This document shows positions 57,255 through 64,000 of a stretch of DNA of 64,000 nucleotides, one piece after another; positions within the stretch are counted from its first letter, which is position 1, and every line of letters begins with the position of its first letter. Where the stretch lies: the NCBI GenBank assembly GCA_000827325.1, contig KN832871.1, positions 62,001 to 126,000 on the forward strand, written 5' to 3'. The position numbers were made by a program, and so were the translations under genes. This DNA comes from Oidiodendron maius Zn (taxonomy: Eukaryota; Ascomycota; Leotiomycetes; Myxotrichaceae). Below the pieces are notes generated by a model. That model was given only the letters and a program-made list of their open reading frames with translations, was not told the origin of the DNA and made no database searches.

Positions 57255-59441
57255 ATGTTCGACATGCCTGTGTCTTCCAAGATGTCCCTCGCCACTACTC
57301 AACCGCCGTATACACCTCATGTTCACAAGCCGCGCGGATACTCGCATGGCTCCATCCTTTGTTACTGCGCTGCTCTAGCACGGCCGCGGGTCGGCTATTA
57401 TGGTAAGCATGCATTCCCTTAGCCATCCTGTACATATCGTCTTGCGTTTCGTTGGACTCGGCGTTGGAAGACGTTTAGAGCGCATCAGTGTGTTTAGTGT
57501 GTAGTCAACACAGGTAGGAAGAATGACCCTGCTGGGGAAATAGTAAAGACAAAAGACAAACGAGAGAAAGGAGGTACGCGAGAGGAAGAGAAGCATAGTG
57601 AATATGCGAGGAGATGTATATGAGAGAACGCGGATGAAGTTCTCTCACTTTCAAGTCTTCACGCACTCGTTCACATACACCTACTCTCTCTCTCTCTCAC
57701 ACACACAAAACTCACTGACGAAGACACCACAGCTTCCCCAGAGATATCAGTGAAGATGGAACCGAACCCAGACAACCACAGCCTGATGAATGCAGGCACC
57801 CACTCCCAGTCCCCCACACACAGGCACTCGCAAGTACACGCCTACGCCGATGCGAACAGTCACGGCCAGTCGACCCGGCCAACTGGTGACTGGAGCTGGC
57901 CTCGTCCAACAGCTGTTCGTCCGCAGGCCGGCCAGGCTGCTGCGCCTGACACTGGTTGTAATAGCGCAGGTGAGTCAAAACTGACTGCCTGGGAGGCAGA
58001 CCTCGCCATTCATGTGACTATGTTTATGCTAATATACATATAAATAAGGAGGTACCGCCCCGGCCGCGCACGGGTTCTATGGCACATTCTCCCCCGTCAC
58101 GGTCACAGCAGACACTCGTCGCTTCTCCAGCCTCGACCTCAGCAAAACCAGCAACAGAAGCAACCAGGCGGGCCTTGTGCAAACCCTGCCTCCTTCTGCC
58201 TCAGCGGTGAGTGTAGCCTTCCAGGATTTCCCACGCCATCATTTGTGGCTGTGCATTCGCTTAAACCATCTCCGCATAACATCATTCGTTGCTAATCAAC
58301 AGTGCTGCCTAAGGCTGACATAAACACGATCACCTCCGGCGGCTTTGCACAACATCATCAGCATTGCGACGTCCCTCGCCACCATCCACCGCAACAATCT
58401 CAACACTTCATTCCCGATCGCGCTTGGAATCCGTCCTACGCATATACCGACAACATGTCGCTCTCCTACGAGTCCCGTTCGTCCTTCATGCCGGAGTCCG
58501 CCTACCCGTCGCAGATGAATATGCTGCAGCAGGAACAGGACGATATGCACCAAGAACAGCACCCTCGATATCCCTCGCCACCTCCTCCGCTCTCCGAGAA
58601 CCCGTATCACCCATCCCACTTGAATGCAGCTGCGGACGATGGAATGGATGTCGCGAATCTTCCCAGTCATGAACCTGAGGCACCGTCCTCGCCTGGCCGC
58701 TCCAAGCCTATCCCGAAGCCTGATCGCGAGGTCACCAAAGGTCCGAACGGACGCTTCGTATGCGCGTACGAGAACTGCACGGAAGATGTCCGAGAGTTTG
58801 GGCGAAAGGTAAGCTTGTGACGGCGCGTTTTCCGCGCGTTCTCCTACTGATGAGTGAACAGTGCGAGTGGTCAAAACACATGGACAAGCACGACCGCCCA
58901 TACAAGTGCCCAGCCGAGGGTTGCGAGAAGCTTCCGGGCTTCACGTATTCCGGTGGTCTCCTCCGCCATGAGCGCGAGGTTCACAACAAGCACGGCGGCC
59001 CAAGAAAGCAGCTCAACTGCCCCCACATCAACTGCAAGCGTCACACGGGCAAGGGTTTCTCACGACAGGAAAACCTCAACGAGCACTTGAGGCGCGTCCA
59101 TACTGATGCGGGCTTGCAAGATGCAGAGGTCACCGAGGACGAAGAAGATACCAAGACGGGCGGCAAGAGAAAACGCGCAGCTCCAACTCGTGGCAGCGGC
59201 GACGACCTTCGCGAGGAGATGAAGCGTCTGAAGGCCGAAAATGAGGAGCTACGACGCCAGTCGGAGGCACAGACTGCACAGACTAATGAGATGATGCGTC
59301 AGATTCAACAGGTTGGCTGCCACCCCTCCCTAACTCCCCACGCGAACGTGAGCATCAATTCTAACAAAAAAAAAGCTACAACAAGCTCAACTCCAGTCGC
59401 AGCTGCAGCATGCGCGCATGCCTCAAGCCAGTATGCTGTGA
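57255..59441 (+). CDS. C2H2 zinc-finger transcription factor
   Basis: A nuclear protein of roughly 530-540 residues. Proposed exons: 57255-57402, 57733-57969, 58049-58206, 58314-58808, 58862-59311 and 59376-59441. Three adjacent C2H2-like fingers lie in exons 4-5: CAYENCTEDVREFGRKCEW...H, YKCPAEGCEKLPGFTYSGG...H and LNCPHINCKRHTGKGFSRQ...H. A basic cluster (GGKRKRAAP) and a short coiled coil (LREEMKRLKAENEELRRQSE) follow, then a Gln-rich end (LQQAQLQSQLQ). The N-terminal half is disordered. The first exon is my inference: it splices in phase over a 330-nt intron with an ACTGAC branch; without it the protein would start at the ATG at 57756. The junction 58206/58314 needs an AAG acceptor because the nearer CAG shifts the frame. 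Confidence 0.82.
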
Positions 59442-60104
59442 GCGGCAATGCAGTTTGCCTGTATTCTTTCAAAGAACAACTATACCTCTAGCATTTGCGG
59501 CGTTACTGGCAGGGCGTAATATATGGACCAAGGGCAATCAACGGGCAGGACTGGGGCCATTCATACTCTCTTCTCGGCGATGGATTCCCCGCGAAACTCT
59601 CCTAGATTGCACATAACTTGTATTGTGTACGAAATAAGCAATAGTACTTGACCCTTTAGAATGACGTTGTAATTCTTCACAGCCTGAGGCAAAACTGTGA
59701 TTCTCAACCTCAGTATCCAGACATCAACGCATCAACACCCCGTCAGCCACAACTCACTAAAGATCCCAGTCTGATTATATGAGCAGAAGCAAGCCGATTC
59801 AATCCTTTTTAATACCTTGCGTTGTCGTCTTGCTCGGTTTCTATTTTGCTCTGTTCTCAAGTTTCTATTATGCTCTATTCACGGGTTTCCATTAGAGCAG
59901 TTCTCAAATACGTGACGCATAGATTCTTGTAGCATGTCAGCAATTCCAACGGAGCAAGTCGCTCCTCTGCTCATCTCAGCTTGTATGACCATAGTAGTTA
60001 TTAATTTCATACTTCAAAGTACCTACTATTACCCTATTCCGGTATGGATGCTTCTAACAGGTGAGTTTATATAGTCTGGACTCAAAATCTCTAGCTGCCT
60101 TCTC
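59442..60104. other. Convergent spacer
   Basis: Contains a pair of short direct repeats near 59845-59890 (TTTCTATT..GCTCT...TTCTCAAGTTTCTATTATGCT-like wording repeated three times with changes). No gene is seen. Confidence 0.4.
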
Positions 60105-61530
60105 TCACTGTCCGACGACTCGCTCTATCTCGGCGCTCACGCCTTCCACAATACTCCTCGTCACCTTCCTCTCCATCATCCCTTCCTGCCAACTAAACCC
60201 CAGATTTAAACACCCGTCACAGCCCGTGATGACACCAATCGAGAACACCGCCCCGGCCGCAAACGCACTCCTACTAAACCCAAACCCGCCCATCTTCCAC
60301 GCTCCGCTCCCTGCCTCATCAACCTTAACCACGCCTAGATTCGAGATTTCGAAAGTCGAATCCCGCTCCTGGCCCACCATGGAGAGAAACAGCTCTCTCA
60401 TATCTCCGCGCTGCTTCATCCGCGCCACATTCATGAACTGTCCGCTGCTCGGCTGCCCACTGCTCGCGAGATAAGTAGAGATCACATCTCGAGTTCTCTG
60501 GGCCTCTTTCCAAAGAGTCTCCACAGATAGGTTCTCTCGGCAGTAGTATATCGGCATAGTGTCAATCCAGACGCCCATGTCGTCGTCGGTGACCCTGTCG
60601 CGCGGCAGAAAGCGGCGGATGTTAACTGGGATGGTGCCTTTGAACACGCGAGCGTCGAGAGGGAGGACTTCCGCTAGGGTGCGGGCGATGAGGACAGAGA
60701 GGGTGGATGTGAGTGTGGTAGAACGAGCTCGGCAGGTGTGCAGGAACTGAGATGTGAGATCTTTCGGGATAATGAGGGTTTGGATCACGGTTCTCATAGG
60801 GACGTGAATAAGACCAGCTGTCCAGGGGTTGGAAGGCGTGGATGAAGGAGGTGCGGGGATTGGAAGAGGATGGAGAAGTTCAAGATTGAGCAGGAGGGTC
60901 ATCGTAGGCGGCGATATAATCTTGCTCTTCAAGGGAAGTGGAGTGGCCATGAGGGCTGAGTAGAAGTGCTTTTGGAATACAATGCCAGATGCTCCATCGC
61001 CTAGAGCATGGTGGTAGATGAAAGAGGCCACAAACTTATTCTCTGATTCGGGATCGCTGAGAATGAACAGTCGCCAGAACGGCAAACTGCCATAGTGTGC
61101 CTTGAAGTTGGTATTATGCTGTTTTTCCAACAGGCTATCTAGTTCTGGATCTTCGCTCTGCCCATCAAACGACTTCTGGCGCGAGGTGAACACCACAGCA
61201 TCTTCAAGATTGATCTTGGGCAGACGGGCAAAGTAGGGAGTGGGAGAGTCTTCATCTACAGGAATGGTAGAGAGTATGGGGTGATGCTGGATCACCTCTG
61301 ACAGAGCTGAGAAGATGCTCTCTCGTAGATCGGTTGGACCGTCTGATTCATAGGTGTATGAAGTTGATATACCAACGTTTAGGAAGAATCCAAGATGATG
61401 TCGCGCCGAAGAGAACTCCTCGAGTTTTCCTGGATGCGTTAGTAATGGTTCTGCGATCAGTTGCTACGCGGGACTCACCAAGCGGCCTGAGCTTCTGGAG
61501 TTGGTGAACATCTACGACTGAAGTAGCCAT
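60105..61530 (-). CDS. Alcohol-acetyltransferase/condensation-fold acyltransferase
   Basis: Transfers an acyl group from CoA to an alcohol or amine; in yeast relatives (Atf-type) this makes acetate esters. Two exons, 61530-61479 and 61429-60105, with a 49-nt intron, give 458 residues. The N-terminus MATSVVDVHQLQKLRPLG, then KLEEFSSARHHLGFFLNVGI, matches the family. The active-site motif HHxxxDG is intact as FIYHHALGDGASGIV (residues ~165-180). TLTSTLSVLIARTLAEVLPL and IPVNIRRFLPRDRV belong to the second half, and SAFAAGAVFSIGVITGCDG is the family block before the C-terminus. No signal peptide or clear membrane helix. No biosynthetic cluster surrounds it, so the acceptor substrate is unknown. 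Confidence 0.87.
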
Positions 61531-62420
61531 CTTAATACAGATTGACGAATTGTTTATAGACAAAAATCAAGTAGATGAGAAAAGAAAGAAATTACTTGCG
61601 GGCGGGCTTAGAATTCACAACTCTTTCAATTCTGTTGCATGTAGTACTGCTGAAACAGGAGGGAACCGAACTCCAGAGGAGATCATGGCGGAATTTTGCA
61701 CGTTTTATGGCAATTCAAGTGCGTAAATTCGAGATGGGCGATTTTACGCTATATTAGCCTTATGAGTCACTGTCTCATTGCATAAATTGAAGGCTGTTAA
61801 TTGGTTGGTTGGAAATCGAGGTTTGGAGGCTTCTTGTATATCTTTTGCCATATCAGCCGAAGGGCCGCATAGACAGACCCAACACCCCAAGTCTCTTCGT
61901 GTCTCGCCCCTTGTAATGGGAGAAATTAAGAGGCCTATCCAAATAAAACTTGGCCTCTGCTAGAACTGTGACTACAGGCATTTAACAAATGTACTTGTAC
62001 AACTGCAATTACAACCAGATCTATCTGTTCCGGCGTTGGCGTGTATTTGTTCGAAAGGGTGAGTTTTATTAAGTATCATCCCTATTCTAGTATATGTAGA
62101 CAAAGATCACAAAAATCAAGTCCCACGAGACGTGGTCGTAGTGATAGCGCAAAGCATTTTCACCAGACCCACGTCTCAGTCCGATACGCCGTCCCAGCAA
62201 TGGCGTAGCAGCACTGTTGCTGTCGGAGGTCTTTGCCCCCGAATGAAAGCATATCTAAACGCTGAATGGGTATCATCGCTGCAAAATCAATGCAAAATCA
62301 AAATTGCAAAGGCAAAATCAACAGAAGGTTGAGCTTCCCGCACGAAACAGTAATTGAACTCCTCCTCCTTAAACAACCTGTTGAAGATTTTCCACGTCAT
62401 CACTATGTAGACCAGCTGGA
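61531..62420. other. Spacer between acyltransferase and MFS gene
   Basis: About 890 bases, AT-rich, with the short repeat CAAAATCA occurring four times at 62282-62325. No gene is supported. Confidence 0.45.
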
Positions 62421-64000
62421 CTACTTCCACCACCTCCTTTCGAAGCCCCTCTGTTGGAGCTCTCGCCTAGATGCACCGCCATCAGCATCTGGAATTGCAT
62501 CGTCGAGGACTTTACCGCTAGGATTGTTCCCCACGATCTTGAGAAGGATAGTCATGACTACACTGCTAAGGATACTGACGCACAAAATACCGATCATGGT
62601 CAAGTTGCTCTTTCGATACTGATGTGGGCCCGGTTGCGAGTCTGCAGGCCAGCCAGTATATAACGCATAGGTGGTCATGATGCTGCCGAGGTTACCAAGA
62701 CCAGAGACGAGAGCCGACGCCGCAGCGACGCCTACTTCCCCATGCCGATGTTGGAAGATTTGGCCGGTCCAGGCCATGCAGATAGGTACCGTGGGGCCTA
62801 GCCCAAAGCCAACCATGAGCAGCCCACCATAGCGGCTCCATGGTTGGGAGTACGGCGCAAATGTAGTGGTTAGGAGGCCTGCGATTTGAACGCAGACCGC
62901 AAGCGAAAAGAACAAGGGGCGGTAGTTGTTAAGACGATCCGAGATAGGAGTGACAAGAAGAATAGCAATGAGGTCCATCTGGGAGTTGTTAATATATGTG
63001 ATGTTGTAGAGTAAGATATATAACTTACAATCCAGATAGGTGCAAACAGCAAGCTGAGAGTGGTCCCTGAAAAGTCCGGATTTATCCCTGAAATGATAAC
63101 CGTCCCATATAACTGTGTCCCGATGCCCACGCCAACGACTCCAAAGTACATCAATATCAGGGGCCACAGACGCCAGTCAGTAAGTACATGTCCAAGATCC
63201 CCGAGGCCCCATGGACGAGCGTGATAGACTCTAGTCAAGTCCCGATAATGAAGCTCTGCATCCTCACCCTTGAGAAGTGGCGGGCTAGCAGGCAACCACC
63301 TCATCAGTCCTTGACGAACTCTCGCCTCTCCAGGAGGAAGGGGCCGGTCAGGCAGCCACCAAAGCAGGACGACGCCGAGAACCACGGCCAAGACGCCATA
63401 TATTAGGAACATCCATTGGAAGCCTGCCAGACCTCGAACTCCATCCATCTGCTCAAATCCAGCTGAGACGAGTCCGACAACGGCTGCAGACACCTGCGCT
63501 GCGGTGAAGTACTGCCCGATCCGCTTGCCGGCGCGGTTCGCCGGATAGAGAATGGAAATGAAATATGCCATTCCAGGCCACATCCCCGCGATGACGAGAC
63601 CCAGCAGAAACCGCAAAAGACTAGATAGTAGTATTAGCGATCCCTGTTTTCAGTAAAGCCCAAAAGCTACAAATTCTAAGAAACCCACAGTAAACTCCAA
63701 GCAGCCTTGACCGCCGCGAAGCACGCCCCGATAATGCCCACCGCCAACACGATCCTCGACATCCACACGCGGGGACTCAACCTCGTCATAATCAGGTTCG
63801 ACGGGAAATCGAAGACCACGTAGGCGACGTAGAATAGGGCCAATGCGGTGGAGGTCTCCTTGGGGGTCAGGTGCAACACCTGCTCGAGATCGTGGCCGGC
63901 CGAGGAGTTCATGGTCTGCGCCAGGCCGACATTGGAGCGGATGGCTGAGCATAGGAAGTACAGGGTCCAAAAAGCTGTGGAATTGATAGCTTGTCAGTCT
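62421..64000 (-). CDS. MFS transporter, Dal5/allantoate-permease type, 3' part
   Basis: A 12-TM plasma-membrane transporter of the anion:cation symporter family, moving allantoate, vitamins or other organic anions. The 5' end lies beyond the right edge. Visible exons are 63974-63689, 63620-63029 and 62978-62421, with introns of 68 and 50 nt and an acceptor at 63975-63976 whose intron runs out of the window. The conserved loop after TM2 is FDFPSNLIMTRLSPRVWMSR, followed by LRFLLGLVIAGMWPGMAYFI. A GEARVRQGLMRWLP central loop precedes the second half; LLVTPISDRLNNYRP and GFGLGPTVPICMAWTGQIF mark TM8-10. The C-terminal tail is hydrophilic (RRELQQRGFERRWWK). Substrate unknown. Confidence 0.9.

Overview
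The window is nuclear DNA from a filamentous ascomycete (Pezizomycotina). Support for this: introns are short (mostly 42-135 nt) with GT-AG ends and CTAAC/CTGAC branch sites; the families are fungal (2EXR/F-box-like proteins, a group VI hybrid histidine kinase, a Yap-type bZIP, an alcohol-acetyltransferase-type protein); and single genes are separated by pyrimidine-rich leaders. Class-level placement cannot be read from the sequence. I see no virus, CRISPR array, operon or intact transposon. Layout, 1-20 kb: 3' part of an ADA2/ADGF-type adenosine deaminase (+); NUP2-type FG nucleoporin (-); peroxisomal SCP2 protein ending in AKL (-), with decayed copies of its own 3' end behind it; a U2 snRNA gene (+) that appears to be split by a spliceosomal intron; translin (+); GPI11 (+); amino-acid permease (-); a 3 kb gene-free stretch; 2EXR protein (+); NTH1 DNA glycosylase (-). 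20-36 kb: flavin polyamine/amine oxidase (+); PGC1-type phospholipase (+); a small unknown ORF (+); intron-bearing tRNA-Arg(UCU) (-); ubiquitin-like/AN1 zinc-finger protein (+); glutathione-dependent formaldehyde dehydrogenase (-); SAC2-like phosphoinositide phosphatase (-); BMT6-type rRNA methyltransferase (+); F-box protein (-). 36-50 kb: SLN1-type osmosensing histidine kinase (+) behind a 2 kb leader; SNU13 (-); V-ATPase subunit c (+); carboxymuconolactone-decarboxylase-like protein (+); Yap-type bZIP factor (+). 50-64 kb: transketolase (+); unknown acidic-tail protein (-); long coiled-coil protein (+); a decayed coding relic (-); three-finger C2H2 factor (+); alcohol-acetyltransferase-like protein (-); and the 3' part of a Dal5-type MFS transporter (-). 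The genes are mostly housekeeping and sit independently rather than as a metabolic cluster. Two of them, the U2 RNA and SNU13, belong to the spliceosome. The most interesting observation is the U2 gene: removing a 60-nt segment with perfect intron signals rebuilds the conserved U2 5' sequence, so the spliceosome would have to splice one of its own RNAs. Exon boundaries were set by hand from splice motifs and frame continuity.
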